A stretch of DNA of 64,000 nucleotides from Corbicula japonica (taxonomy: Eukaryota; Mollusca; Bivalvia; Venerida; Cyrenidae), in contig JAZAYU010000015.1 in NCBI GenBank assembly GCA_038501625.1, positions 3,866,991 to 3,930,990 on the forward strand. Direction: 5' to 3'. Made by a program: the position numbers and the translations under genes. The notes below the pieces were generated by a model. It saw only the letters and a list, made by a program, of their open reading frames with translations, searched no databases and had not been told where the DNA came from. Within the stretch, counting starts at the first letter, position 1. The number at the start of each line of letters is the position of its first letter. Positions 48,680 to 61,129 of this stretch are shown piece after piece.

Positions 48680-51149
48680 TCTTGTCACTGTTTTCCTTCC
48701 GTTGAATCAATAATTAGACACAAAAATGCAAGTTTTCTCTATCAGTCAGTACAAAGTTCGTACAGCATTAATTCACGACTAGCCTTCTATCTGGCCATCT
48801 GCCAACTATGCGTAAGCGTATGATAGTAATAGTAAGCAATCAGCCAAGCGGCGCGCAAATCGATATCATTCCGCGGCTTATGAATGGTGAATTCATTAAC
48901 ACGGTGGGAAACCGATAGAGTATTCTTTCGCCTACGGCAGAAAAGTAGATACAGATACAGTATTTTATAAATTTCATAGGTTTTATATATGCGGATGATA
49001 AGGAGGTTTAGACAAACATGTCACAATCACCCTAAGTATTTTGCAAATCTAAAACTGCTTAAAAAACAAATTCCTTTTTCTCCATATTGCCACTTCCGGG
49101 AGACCTTGTAAGCGACCCATCCAGAAATGTGTTTGTCATTTTAGGTCATTCAACAATATTGCAAGATACAGGTTATTCTCCAATTCCAACATCGTCCCTG
49201 GTTCTACTGAGTACCGGTGTATAGCATCATTAACAAAGTTAAAATAACAACAAACAACAACAACAACAACAACACAGTATTCCTCCATGGTCCATTTTTC
49301 TTTTCATATGGGACCTCTTAACCATGAAAATCGGCCTTCTGTGGCTTGCATGCAGGGATAACATGTCAGGGAAGGAAACGAAAGCAAGTCCGTGAATTTT
49401 GTTTGATAGATGCGGACAAGAACTCGAAGAGCGTATGTACATGTATATCAGTGGCATCGTAATACGGAGTGGTCGGTCAGTAACAACCTAGAGAAAGCAT
49501 GACTATTTTTAAAGTAGGATTATTTTAACTTTAATAAATGAATAAAAAATGTATATAAAAACATAAAAGTGAAATATACAAAACATGATTTTAAATACTA
49601 ACATGAGAAGTATGTTACTTATGTCCTCTTGATGTACCTATTTGTCACATATTTTCGCGACCAGGAATCTCGAGATCGAACAGAATAATACATGTATCGC
49701 AGATTGTTTACAACTTTGGTCAAATGAACATTAAAATATTATTTTTAGTATCGTGTTAATGGTGTTAGAATTTAAAACGACAGTCCGTGTTGTTTAGTTT
49801 TTTTTTGCATTTGGATTTGAATATTATTTTACGGATTTTTAGATCTGTTTTTCTTCTAAAATTTCTTTAAGTATGTAAAAATATTATACTTTATTGACAT
49901 TTATTTTTAACAGTTTTTTTTTCCGTTAGATTTTTTAATGATGACAGTTAAGTAATTTTCAAATGTGGAAGATCCTTAATATCTCATGCACGTAAAGGTA
50001 TGCATATCACAAGTCGAAATAAATTGCAAACTTGTAAAAACAAACTTTCATAAAACAAACTTTAATAAATATTGATACTTATCGCGAAGATATTGTGTCA
50101 CCGATCCTATAAATCAATTTCTCATTCTGTAATCATTTTGTTAGATTTAACGCACGTTATGGTTTATTTGTAATCAAACAAAATGACTCTATTCACTACG
50201 TTCTAACCGGTGTATATTTATTCATCGAAATTAAGCTGTAAATTACTAAATACCTTGTTAAAATAGAAAATAATTATTTTAACCTTGGCCAGCAATACTT
50301 TAATATTAAAGAAAATCAAATCAAATTTCTGAAAGATAGACATTTTGGTGAATGCGTCGCTGTTTAATGTAACGGTTTTTAAATTATCTGGGATATATAA
50401 TAAATGTGGCATTAATTTTCTTCAGGGTATGAAAATGTACACCTCCATGATGCACATTCGTTCGGTTTTAATTGAAAATCAGCAGCTACGTTGCTAGTTA
50501 AAATAAAACATTAAAACTTGGATGACATCCTAAAATCAAAGAGATTGTGATCTGAATTATTTATTAGTGAACAATAAGAGTAGCTTCTGCATTTGGAAAT
50601 AACGTCATTTTATGAAAATGTCTCAAAGACTTGAAGTTGCTAAGTAATTAGAGAGATAAGCGAGGACTGACAGTTTATTATAGATTTCTTCTCAATATCG
50701 TCAGAGGAAAAAAACAACTTCAAACGTTATTTTCGGACAGAGACAATCCAGCGCGTAAATAATAGATTAAAGAAAGTAGGAAGGGAAATTAGACAGGACG
50801 TATTAAGCGAAAAATCGAACTTAATGATCTTTAAATCCAGAAAAAAATCTTATCATAAAACCTCGTTTGGAGCGACCAGGATTTAGATTATCTTGCAATT
50901 TTGGATGAGGATTTTTTTTGCGCTCTTTTTTTTTGCTAACTTGTACAAGATATTTCGATTAAAGGTTAACTTTAAGATTTCAGATTAGGTTCCAGCCATG
51001 CGTTTTTATTTTATCAAATTAGTGTAGACCGAACCTTGGCGAAATCGTAATCAGTGTTAAATTAGCGAGTAAAACGAAAAAAAAACACACACTGAAAACA
51101 GAACAGAACATCAGTGTAATCTTATTGAGTGATTTAAACATAAAATACA
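48680..51149. other. Spacer between two divergent 14-3-3 genes
   Basis: About 2.5 kb holding both 5' flanks. 49244-49274 is an (AAC)n run. 49545-49680 is related to one arm of the 41418-42569 element (CATGATTTTAAATACTAACA, TTATGTCCTCTTGATG). No further gene and no clear TATA box at the expected distance was seen for either gene. Confidence 0.5.
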
Positions 51150-51878
51150 ATGGATGAGCGAAGAACTTTAGTGGAGAAGGCGAAACTTGCCGAACAAGCC
51201 GCGAGAACCGACGACATGATCGAGACTATGAACGCTGTGGTAAAACAAGGACGTGAGTTATCTGTGGAAGAGAGAAACCTGCTGGCGAACGCGTACAAAA
51301 ACCACGTTGGTGCCAAGAGGGCGGCATGGCGGACTTTGTCTAGCATAGAGCAGAAAACGATCGATGGGACAAGCAGACGTAAAGAATTAAGCCGCGAGTA
51401 CAGACATAAAGTCGAAGAAGAGCTGAAAACAACTTGCGGCGAACTTCTAGCATTATTAGACACGCACCTAGTTAACACGAAGGACGTTGAAAATGAAATT
51501 TTCTATTTAAAAATGAAAGGGGATTATTATCGCTACTTAGCGGAAATTTGCCACAACACGCACAGCGATCAAGTGTTTGACAACGCAAAAGTGGCTTACG
51601 CACGGGCGTATGAGCTGGCACGTGAAAATCTGTCGCCAGGACATCCATTGCTGCTGGGTTTAGTTATGAACTTCTCCGTGTTTTATTATGAGCAACTGGA
51701 ATGCTTTGAAATAGCGTTAGAGATAGCGAGGGATAGTGTAGCGGATGGGGAAGAAGATTTACGTAATCAACCCGAGCCTACTAGAAGTGACAGCGAACTG
51801 ATTATACAGCTCATCAAGGATAACTTAAGACTGTGGACTGTTGAAAGGGAGAAACAGAACAACTTGAAAATCGTCTGA
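51150..51878 (+). CDS. 14-3-3 protein, diverged zeta-like paralog, intronless
   Basis: A single frame of 242 aa from ATG 51150 ([19 protein letters not shown] at -3, G at +4). Same adaptor role as its neighbour by family. Motifs: [63 protein letters not shown] and SELIIQLIKDNLRLWT. Phosphate-binding Lys (AYKN), the second basic residue in GAKR and Arg-Tyr in YYRYLAE are conserved. Otherwise it differs widely from the 47954-48679 copy: ERYDEM becomes ARTDDM, GARR becomes GAKR, and the tail KQNNLKIV lacks the acidic end. This suggests an old duplication with specialised use. Whether it forms heterodimers with other isoforms cannot be seen. Confidence 0.92.
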   Translation: MDERRTLVEKAKLAEQAARTDDMIETMNAVVKQGRELSVEERNLLANAYKNHVGAKRAAWRTLSSIEQKTIDGTSRRKELSREYRHKVEEELKTTCGELLALLDTHLVNTKDVENEIFYLKMKGDYYRYLAEICHNTHSDQVFDNAKVAYARAYELARENLSPGHPLLLGLVMNFSVFYYEQLECFEIALEIARDSVADGEEDLRNQPEPTRSDSELIIQLIKDNLRLWTVEREKQNNLKIV

Positions 51879-53790
51879 GCCATATCGTGCACATCGTTTC
51901 TATTTTTAGAATATTAGAACAACTAATTTTTCCATTAACATTAAAGGATACGCAAGTATGCTCACCGGGTAGGGTATTGTACAACTTTGAGTTATTTTCA
52001 AAATAACCATTATAAATACCATTCTGAATAATATGTTGCATATATTGAAAATAACCCGTAGCTGGAAAGATAAACACAAGTTAAATTTACAGGTAAATGT
52101 GCATAGATTCACAATACGGAAGATCTTTTCAGCAAAAGTAATAAAGCTGGTCAATACATATCCAATTGCAATATGTTATTGAGATAATCATGAAATAAAA
52201 AAAAAACTTTAAGAAAAACAATACGACTCCTATCATGTCTACTTTCGGTTTCAAGGTCAAACGATTTTGCTATATTACAAAACCCGACATTATTCTAACA
52301 GAAGACCGTAACATACCGGTATTGTATTAAAGTGTTTACGTTATAAGAATTTCGTTTTAATTTTCTAGACGCTCCAAAACAGCATCTCCAAAAGTTCTGA
52401 TGCAAACGGCATTCCTTTTGAGTGCGTGTCTTGTGCTATAAAACATTCTTTCAATTAAATTTGAGCATACGATAAAAAAAGCCAAAAACATGTTATATCT
52501 CTTGCAATAAGTTTTGAAAAAGATACTGCAAACAGTTTTGACCTTGAAAGAAGTACGACGAAAAGAGGTATCTCTGGAATGGCTTAAAGATGGCATTTTA
52601 CTTCACATACATATTGTAGTTGGATATATTTATCAGTTTTTGCACATGTTACTTTTGCAAATATGATGTTCAGTAAATATTGAAGAAATCTTGACTGTCT
52701 TTTGCTGAACAAATTTGAAGATAGAGTATGCATGTTATATGTGGATAACATAATACAAAGTAAAAGTTATGTTACAAGTAGTTAAGAGCAACGTTACTAG
52801 TAAAATTACAAGTATGACCCAATTCTGGACAGGGGACAAATGATCCCAGAATGGAACAGTTACATTAGTACATTTTGACTTCCGAAAAGGCAACCTATAC
52901 ATATGTAAAATGCACAAGTCTCTGCTAATATTATAGATATTATCATGGTTATGAAAATGATTTGCATAAATTGACTACAACATCAAAAGAGTTGTTATTA
53001 TTGGTGATTGATATTGTCACTTTATTAATATTAAAGACGCTATTTATTTTTGACATGTAATTATTGAAAAAGTCTATCCAATTACCCTTTGCGTTCTTCG
53101 GTAGATAAAAAGGTTACATACGCCTTTCTGGTAAACCAAACACAGAAACACAGCCATTAGAGCCGCATGTTTATCTTTATAATACCACTTATAGTGGAAC
53201 CCCGCAGTTAGACCACCTCAATACTGGAATACTGGACGACCACACTTCACAGAACCATTTTTGTTAACTTCTTTGTTTTAACCCCCATAAAAAGTCCGCC
53301 TGAATTACCAAGCCACATTCCACAGTCCCCTGATGGTCATATTAGCGAGTTTAAGATAACTGTATTTAAAAAATACGCCGCCGCAAACAGTTAACGTTCA
53401 ATGAGAATCTAGAATGGCCGTTCGAAATTGGGAATATAAAAACAGAGAAGCCCTGCTATAACAACCACCATTCCGACCGGGATAAAGTTGCCTAAATAGT
53501 TTGGCGGTCTTTATTTCGAGTTGGAATATAGTGCAAATCTGTAAATGAGACACTGAAATGAGGAATTAACTTGTGACTGACAATGTAGCAGGTGTGTGGT
53601 ATTGATAAGGAAGCATGCAGAAAAATGGTATTAACTCTTCAAACACTCCTTTTCCATTTAAAATTCAGAGCATTTCCTTTCTGAAGATACAAATAAAATC
53701 CATAACTGTAGGAGTACGTTGTATAAACGTCCTCAAAGGCTGGAACTTATGGTCGAATCAATGGAGTTCTCGTTATGTGACACTAAAAGA
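51879..53790. other. Intergenic stretch with no recognised gene
   Basis: AT-rich. 52235-52283 (TCTACTTTCGGTTTCAAGG, CAAACGATTTTGC) resembles 13772-13826 in an HGSNAT intron, so a low-copy repeat is present. No exon was identified. Confidence 0.45.
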
Positions 53791-53796
53791 CAGACT

Positions 53797-53935
53797 GCGA
53801 CCAGTGTAGACCTTAATCAGCATGCGCATGCGAACAGTCTGATCAGGATCTACACTGTTTGTCATTCAGTTAGAGAAGCATTCTTAATGCAACTAGAAAA
53901 CAGCTTAGATCCTTATCGAACCGTGTACGTCCGCT
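53797..53935. repeat. MITE family A, partial
   Basis: GCGACCAGTGTAGACCTTAA, GTCTGATCAGGATCTACACT and AACAGCTTAGATCCTTATCG follow the family order, but neither TTAA end is present. Confidence 0.6.
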
Positions 53936-54114
53936 GTTTTGGTCTACATTTAAAAGAATTGCCAAAACGTGTTTTTTATTATTTTATTAAACCTTATACA
54001 GTATGATCGATTTTTCATTTCAATTATAAACAGATGAAAACAAAAAGAACGGCGACTTTTCTCATCAAATTAAATACAATGTAGGAGGAATTCAACAAAG
54101 TACAGATGTTTATA

Positions 54115-54561
54115 GATCAGTGTACACTAAATAAAAGCTGCTTCCCGGTTGGTTAAAAAAGGTTAGGGGAAACCCGTAAGACTCTATAGAAACAATATAG
54201 TTAAACAAAAAATAAAACTCCTTCTAAAAACAGAAATTGTGTATTTCTGCAGCTGTTGGAACCAAAAATCATTATCCAAAACATTTTGGATAAGAAAAAA
54301 ATTACTTTTAAAATAATGCCTATAAACAGGTTAGCCCCAAGTAAATTTAGTCAATAGGCAAGGGTGGTAGTCTTCAAAGCGAAATTTGAGGTAGAAACCT
54401 CACTACGGTCATGGTGGTATGGAATCTATGTTTTTATGTAGATTTATATTCAAACTTCATCAGAAGACCATGCCTGATATTGTCTAAGAATAAATAAATC
54501 AAGTGACTCCCAAGACTCTATATAGAACATATAGGGAAACGCAATAGTGTACGCTGACCTA
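54115..54561. mobile_element. 447-bp element family D2, solitary copy
   Basis: Highly similar along its whole length to 41745-42191, including CTGCTTCCCGGTTGGTTAAA, CTGCAGCTGTTGGAACCAAA and CATATAGGGAAACGCAATAG. The terminal repeats GATCAGTGTACACT and (inverted) AGGTCAGCGTACACT support a DNA transposon derivative; no coding sequence is present. Confidence 0.75.
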
Positions 54562-55184
54562 AAGCAAAACACTCTCGAGTGCTCACATCACAATTCTTAC
54601 TTACATTTGTTCATTTATTTAGCTTAGAGTTTTGTCACGTAAAACCCATATTTAGTTAAATATATTTTCGAAGATTGTTTTGTGATTTTTGCAGAATACC
54701 ATGTTTACGATTTGAAACCGATTATTAAAGCTCTACCTTGCTTAAACTGACTTCTGACACGCGATTCCAATATGCTTGTTAATTGGTTCATATTTGCATA
54801 TAAAAGAAAGGCATACTCACAGGCAAACATAAGAATTTGCTTACTAGTCCCCTATTGTCATGATTTGTCAGATATTTTAGCGAGTTTCTTGCATTTCAGT
54901 CGTTTGCGTGTGCTTATGCAATTTCGAAGTCGTATAAATAATACAGTAGACATGCAGCTGCATTAAATTGGCGTCTTTATTGTTTTAGGCTAATCCAAAT
55001 AAAATTCTAGAGCATACTTGAAAACAAAATTCCTAATACATTGTTATCAAACCCTTTTTTATGAAAGTGTATCATCTTTTTTGTGAAACTGGATATCATA
55101 TCATCTTTAATCTATTTTAAGGAAGGCTATCATCTCGTTCATGGAAGGATTTCACTTATTACATAGTATGAAAAATAGGAATTG

Positions 55185-57326
55185 TGCCCCTGAATCACTT
55201 ACACATTACAGCCTACATGAATACATTCAAGGCTTTGTACCCCTGAATTTACTTACACATAAGCACAGCCTCCATGAATACAGTGTGGGCTTTGTACCCC
55301 ATGAATCACTTACTCATAAGCACAGCCTCCATGAATACAGTGTGGCCTTTGTACCCCTGAATCACTTACACATAAGCAGAGCCTCCATGAATACACTGTA
55401 TGCTTTGTACCCCCTGAATCACTTACGCAAAAGCACAGCCTCCATGAATAGTGTGGGTTTTGTACCCCTGAATCACTTACACATAAGCACAGCCTCCATG
55501 AATACACTGTAGGCTTTGTACCCCCTGAATCACTTACACATAAGCACAGCCTCCATGAATACAGTGTAGGCTTTGTACCCCCTGAATCACTTACATATAA
55601 GCACAGCCTCTATGAATACAGTGTAGGCTTTGTACCCCCTGAATCACTTACACATTACAGCCTCCATGAATACAGTGTGGGCTTTGTACCCCTGAATCAC
55701 TTACATATAAGCACAGCCTCCATGAATACAGTGTAGGCTTTGTACCCCTGAATTTACTTACACATAAGCACAGCCTCCAGGAATACACTGTAGGCTTTGT
55801 ACCCCCTTAATTACTTACACATAAGCACAGCCTCCATGAATACAGTGTAGGCTTTGTACCCCTGAATCACTTACACATAAGCACAGCCTCCATGAATACA
55901 GTGTAGGCTTTGTTCCCCTGAATTTACTTACACATAAGCACAGCCTCCATGAATACACTGTTGGCTTTGTACCCTGAATCACTTACACATAAGCGCAGCC
56001 TCCATGAATACACTGTAGGCTTTGTACCTCTGAATCACTTACACATAAGCACAGCCTCCATGAATACAGTGTAGGCTTTGTACCCCTGAATCACTTACAC
56101 ATAAGCACAGCCTCCATGAATACAGTGTAGGCTTTGTACCCTGAATCACACATAAGCGCAGCCTCCATGAATACACTGTAGGCTTTGTACCTCTGAATCA
56201 CTTACACATAAGCACAGCCTCCATGAATACAGTGTAGGCTTTGTACCACTGAATTTACTTACACATAAGCACAGCCTCCTTGAATACACTGTAGGCTTTG
56301 TACCCCTGAATCACTTACACATAAGCACAGACTCCATGAATACAGTGTAGGCTTTGTACCCCTGAATCACTTACACATAAGCACAGCCTCCATGAATACA
56401 GAGTGGGCTTTGTACCCCTGAACCACTGACACATTACAGCCTCCGTGAATACAGTGTGGGCTTTGTAACCCTGAATCACTTACACATAAGCACAGCCTCC
56501 ATGAATACAGTGTAGGCTTTGTACCCCTGAATTTACTTACACTTAAGCACAGCCTCCATCAATACAGTGTGGGCTTTATACCCCTGACTCACTTACATGT
56601 AAGCACAGCCTCCATGAATACAGTGTAGGCTTGAACCCTTGAATCACTTACACATAAGCACAGCCTCCATGAATACAGTGTAGGCTTTGTACCCCTGAAT
56701 TTACTTCCACATAAGCACAGCCTCCATAAAAGCAGTGTAGGCTTTGTACCCCTGAATTTACTTACACATAAGCACAGCCTCCATGAATACAGTGTGGGCT
56801 TTGTACCCCTGAACTTACTTACACATAAGCACAGCCTCCATGAATACAGTGTGGGCTTTGTATCCCTGAATTTACTTACACATGAGCACAGCCTCCATGA
56901 ATAATGTAGGCTTTGTACCCCTGAATTTACTAACACATAAGCACAGCCTCCATGACTACAGTGTGGGCTCTGTACCCCTGAATCACTGACACATTACAGC
57001 CTCCATGAATACAGTGTGGGCTTTTCCCCCTGAATCACTTACACATAAGCACAGCCGCCATGAATACACTGTACGCTTTGTACCCCTGAATTAACTTACT
57101 CATAAGCACAGCCTCCATGAATACAGTGTAGGCTTAGTACCCCTGAATCTCTTACACATAAGCACCGCCTGCATGAATACAGTGTGGGCTTTGTACCCCT
57201 GAATCACTTACACATAAGCACACCCTCCATGAATACACTGTAGGCTTTATACCCCTGAATTTACTTACACATAAGCACAGCCTCTATGAATACAGTGTAG
57301 GCTTTGTACCCCTGAATCACTTACAT
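55185..57326. repeat. 56-bp satellite array, left block (~38 units)
   Basis: Head-to-tail units reading CACATAAGCACAGCCTCCAT, then GAATACAGTGTAGGCTTTGT, then ACCCCTGAATCACTTA. Most are 56 bp; variants have one more C (57 bp), lack a few bases, or alternate CACTGT with CAGTGT. Units differ by scattered changes, with some neighbouring units alike. Confidence 0.97.
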
Positions 57327-59657
57327 ACTAGAAATGTGTCCATAGGACACGGATGCCCCCGCTATGCATGTTTGTCATGGTGAACATTTATAGCAAGTTA
57401 ATTGAAAATCTAATAAGTAATAACAAACTCACAGCCCAGACAAGAAAATTCTGGTTTAAGTAATAGTGACCTTGACCTTGGACCTACAGGCATGGGAATT
57501 GTACACAACACAACGCCTTGTCATAGTGAACATTTCTGCCAAATTATTTTGAAATCACTCTGTTAATAATGAAGTTATAGCTAGTACAAGAAATTTCTAT
57601 TTTTTGTAACAGTGACCTTAACCTTGGACCTACAGGCATGAGTATTGTACACAACACATCGTCTTGATATAATAAACATTTATACCAAGTTATTTTAAAA
57701 TCCAATAAGAAATAACAAAGTTACAGAGCAGACAAGATTTTTATAACAAAATTTTATTTTTAGTAACAGTGACCTTGACCTTGGACCTACAGGCATGGGT
57801 GTTGTAGGCGACACACCGCCTTGTCATGGTAAACATTTGTGCCAAGTTATTTTGAAATCCATCCATTCATAAGGAAGTTACAGCCCGGACAAGAAAATTC
57901 TATTTTTAGTAACAGTGACCTTGACCTTGGACCTACAGGCATGGGTACTGTACGCGACACACCGTTTCGATATGGTGAACATTCATACAAAGTTATTTTA
58001 AAATCCAATAAGAAATAACAAAGTTACAGACGGGACACGATTTTTCCAACAAAATTCTATTTTTAGTAACAGTGACCTTGACCTTGGACCTACAGGCATG
58101 GGTGTTGTACGCGACACACCGCCTTGTCATGGTGAACATTTGTGCCAAGTGATTTTGAAATCCCTCCATTCATAAGGAAGTTACAGCCCGGACAAGAAAA
58201 TTATATTTTTAGTAACAGTGACCTTGACCTTGGACCTACAGGCATGGGTATTGTACGCGACACACCGTCTTGATATGGTGAAAATTCATACCAAGTTATT
58301 TTAAAATCCAATAAGAAATAACAAAGTTACAGAGCGGACACGATTTTTCCAACAAAATTCTATTTTTAGTAACAGTGACGTTGACCTCGGACCTACAGGC
58401 ATGGGTGTTGTACGCGACACACCGCCTTGTCATGGTGAACATTTGTGCCAAGTTATTTTGAAATCCCTCCATTCATAAGGAAGTTACAGCCCGGTCAAGA
58501 AAATTCTATTTTTAGTAACAGTGACCTTGACCTTGGACCTACAGGCATGGGTATTGTACGCGACACACCATCTTGATATGGTGAACATTCATACCAAGTT
58601 ATTTTAAAATCCAATAAGAAATAACAAAGTTACACAGCGGACACGATTTTTCCAACAAAATTCTATTTTTAGTAACAGTGACCTTGACCTTGGACCTACA
58701 GCCATGGGTGTTGTACGCGACACACCGCCTTGTCATGGTGAACATTTGTGCCAAGTTATTTTGAAATCCCTCCATTCATAAGGAAGTTACAGCCCGGACA
58801 AGAAAATTATATTTTTAGTAACAGTGACCTTGACCTTGGACCTACAGGCATGGGTATTGTACGCGACACACCATCTTGATATGGTAAACATTCATACCAA
58901 GTTATTTTAAAATCCAATAAGAAATAACAAAGTTACAGAGCGGACACGATTTTTCCAACAAAATTCTATTTTTAGTAACAGTGACCTTGACCTTGGACCT
59001 ACAGGCATGGGTGTTGTACGCGACACACCGCCTTGTCATGGTGAACATTTGTGCCAAGTGATTTTGAAATCCCTCCATTCATAAGGAAGTTACAGCCTGG
59101 ACAAGAAAATTCTATTTTTAGTAACAGTGACCTTGACCTTGGACCTACAGGCATGGTTACTGTACGCGACACACCGTCTTGATATGGTGGATATTTATAC
59201 CAAGTTATTTTAAAATCCATTAAGAAATAACAAAGTTACAGAGCGGACAAGATTTTTCCAACAGAATTCTATTTTTAGTAACAGTGACCTTGACCTTGGA
59301 CCTACAGCCATGGGTGTTGTACGCGACACACCGCCTTGTCATGGTGAACATTTGTGCCAAGTTATTTTCAAATCCCTCTAATCATAAGGAAGTTACAGCC
59401 CGGACAAGAAAATGCTATTTTTAGTAACAGTGACCTTGACCTTGGACCTACGGGCATGGGTATTGTACGCGACACACCGTCTTGATATGGTGAACATTCA
59501 TACCAAGTTATTTTAAAATCCAATAAGAAATAACAAAGTTACAGAGCGGACACGATTTTCGAACATACACACACACTGACACACACACCCACCCACCCAC
59601 CCACCCACAGCCAGGGTGAACACTATATGCCCTTCCGCCATTATATGGCGGGGGCAT
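57326..59657. mobile_element. 2.3-kb element with seven 303-bp higher-order repeats, inserted in the satellite
   Basis: The 5' flank has GGACACGGATGCCCCCGC and the 3' flank has GCCATTATATGGCGGGGGCA, giving an inverted GATGCCCCCGC/GCGGGGGCAT pair near the ends. Between them are 14 monomers, each with GTGACCTTGACCTTGGACCT. The starts of this word alternate 146 and 157 bp apart without exception from 57466 to 59430, so the repeat is a 303-bp dimer. A microsatellite of ACAC and (CCCA)n follows at 59560-59612. The order flank, long tandem core, microsatellite, flank recalls the pearl-type non-autonomous elements of bivalves, thought to be Helitron-related (established for oysters; assignment here is inference). 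Confidence 0.8.
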
Positions 59658-60907
59658 AAAAAGCACAGCCTCCATGAATACACTGTAGGCTTTGTACCCC
59701 TGAATCACTTACATAAAATCACAGCCTCCATGAATACACTGTAGGCTTTGTACCCCCTGAATCACTTACACGTGAGCGCAGCCTCCATGAATACACTGTA
59801 GGCTTTGTACCCCTGAATCACTTACACATAAGCTCAGCCACCATGAATATAGTATGGGCTTTGTACCCCTGAATCACTTACACATAAGCACAGCCTCCAT
59901 GAATACACTGTAGGCTTTGTACCCCCTGAATTTACTAACACATAAGCACAGCCTCCATGATACAGTGTAGGCTTTGTACCCCCTGAATCTCTTACACATA
60001 AGCACAGCCTCCATGAATACAGTGTAGGCTTTGTACACCTGAATCACTTACACAAAAGCACAGCCTCCATGAATAGTGTGTGGGCTTTGTATCCCTGAAT
60101 CACTTACACATAAGCACAGCCTCCATGAATACAGTGTAGGCTTTGTACCCCCAGAATCACTTACACATAAGCACAGCCTCCATGAATACAGTGTAATCTT
60201 TGTACCCCTGAATCACTTACATATAAGCACAGCCTCCATGAATACACTGTAGGCTTTGTACCCCCTGAATCACTTACATATAAGCACAGCCTCCATGAAT
60301 ACAGTGTAGGAATTGTACCCCCTGAATCACTTACATATAAGCACAGCCTCCATGAATACACTGTAGGCTTTGTACCCCCTGAATCACTTACATATAAGCA
60401 CAGCCTCCATGAATACAGTGTGGGCTTTGTACCCCCTGAATCACTTACATATAAGCACAGCCTGCATGAATAGAGTGTAGGCATTGTACCCCCTGAATCA
60501 CTTACATATAAGCACAGCCTCCATGAATACAGTGTAGGCTTTGTACCCCCTGGATCGCTTACATATAAGCACAGCCTCCATGAATACAGTGTGGGCTTTG
60601 TACCCCCCGAATCACTTACATATAAGCACAGCCTCCATGAATGCAGTGTAGGCTTTGTACCCCTGAAATTACTTACACTTAAGCACAGCCTCCATGAATA
60701 CACTTAGGCTTTGTACCCCCTGAGTCAATTTCATATAAGCACAGCCTCCATGAATACACTGTAGGCTTTGTACCCCTGAATCACTTACACATGAGCACAG
60801 CCTCCATGAATATAGTGTTGGCTTTGTACCCCTGAATCACTTACACATAAGCACAGCCTCCATTAATATAGTGTGGGCTTTGTACCCCTGAATCACTTAC
60901 ACATAAT
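59657..60907. repeat. 56/57-bp satellite array, right block (~22 units)
   Basis: Same unit as 55185-57326. In 60160-60700 most units have five C after GTA and are 57 bp, so the minus strand stays open for 180 codons as a 19-residue repeat (YSWRLCLYVSDSGGTKPTL). The array ends in ACACATAATTACCCTTACCC. Confidence 0.97.
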
Positions 60908-61129
60908 TACCCTTACCCTAATATCTAAAACATAAGCACAGTCACCAGAGAAGATGTAGTACAGTACAGTACTGGAAGAAGAAGAACTCTGATTTTGATA
61001 AAGCTCTTAATATGTCAATATTTGCTAGGGTGTTAACATTTATCAATCATGATAAAAACCAACACTTTCAGTTTTCATCAAATTTTATCACAGCTGCTGA
61101 TACATTGTATTTATACTGTATATTAGATT

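Noticed and set aside
48680..48688. Upstream start for the minus-strand 14-3-3 (three extra residues)
   Set aside because: The codon at 48688-48686 is GTG, not ATG; the first ATG is at 48679 with a good context.
55185..57326. CRISPR-like direct repeats
   Set aside because: The whole unit repeats with no unique spacers, in a eukaryotic genome; it is a satellite.
60161..60703. 180-codon Trp/Cys-rich repeat protein on the minus strand
   Set aside because: It arises from 57-bp satellite units being a multiple of three. The same satellite shifts frame in the 56-bp blocks, so there is no selection for coding.
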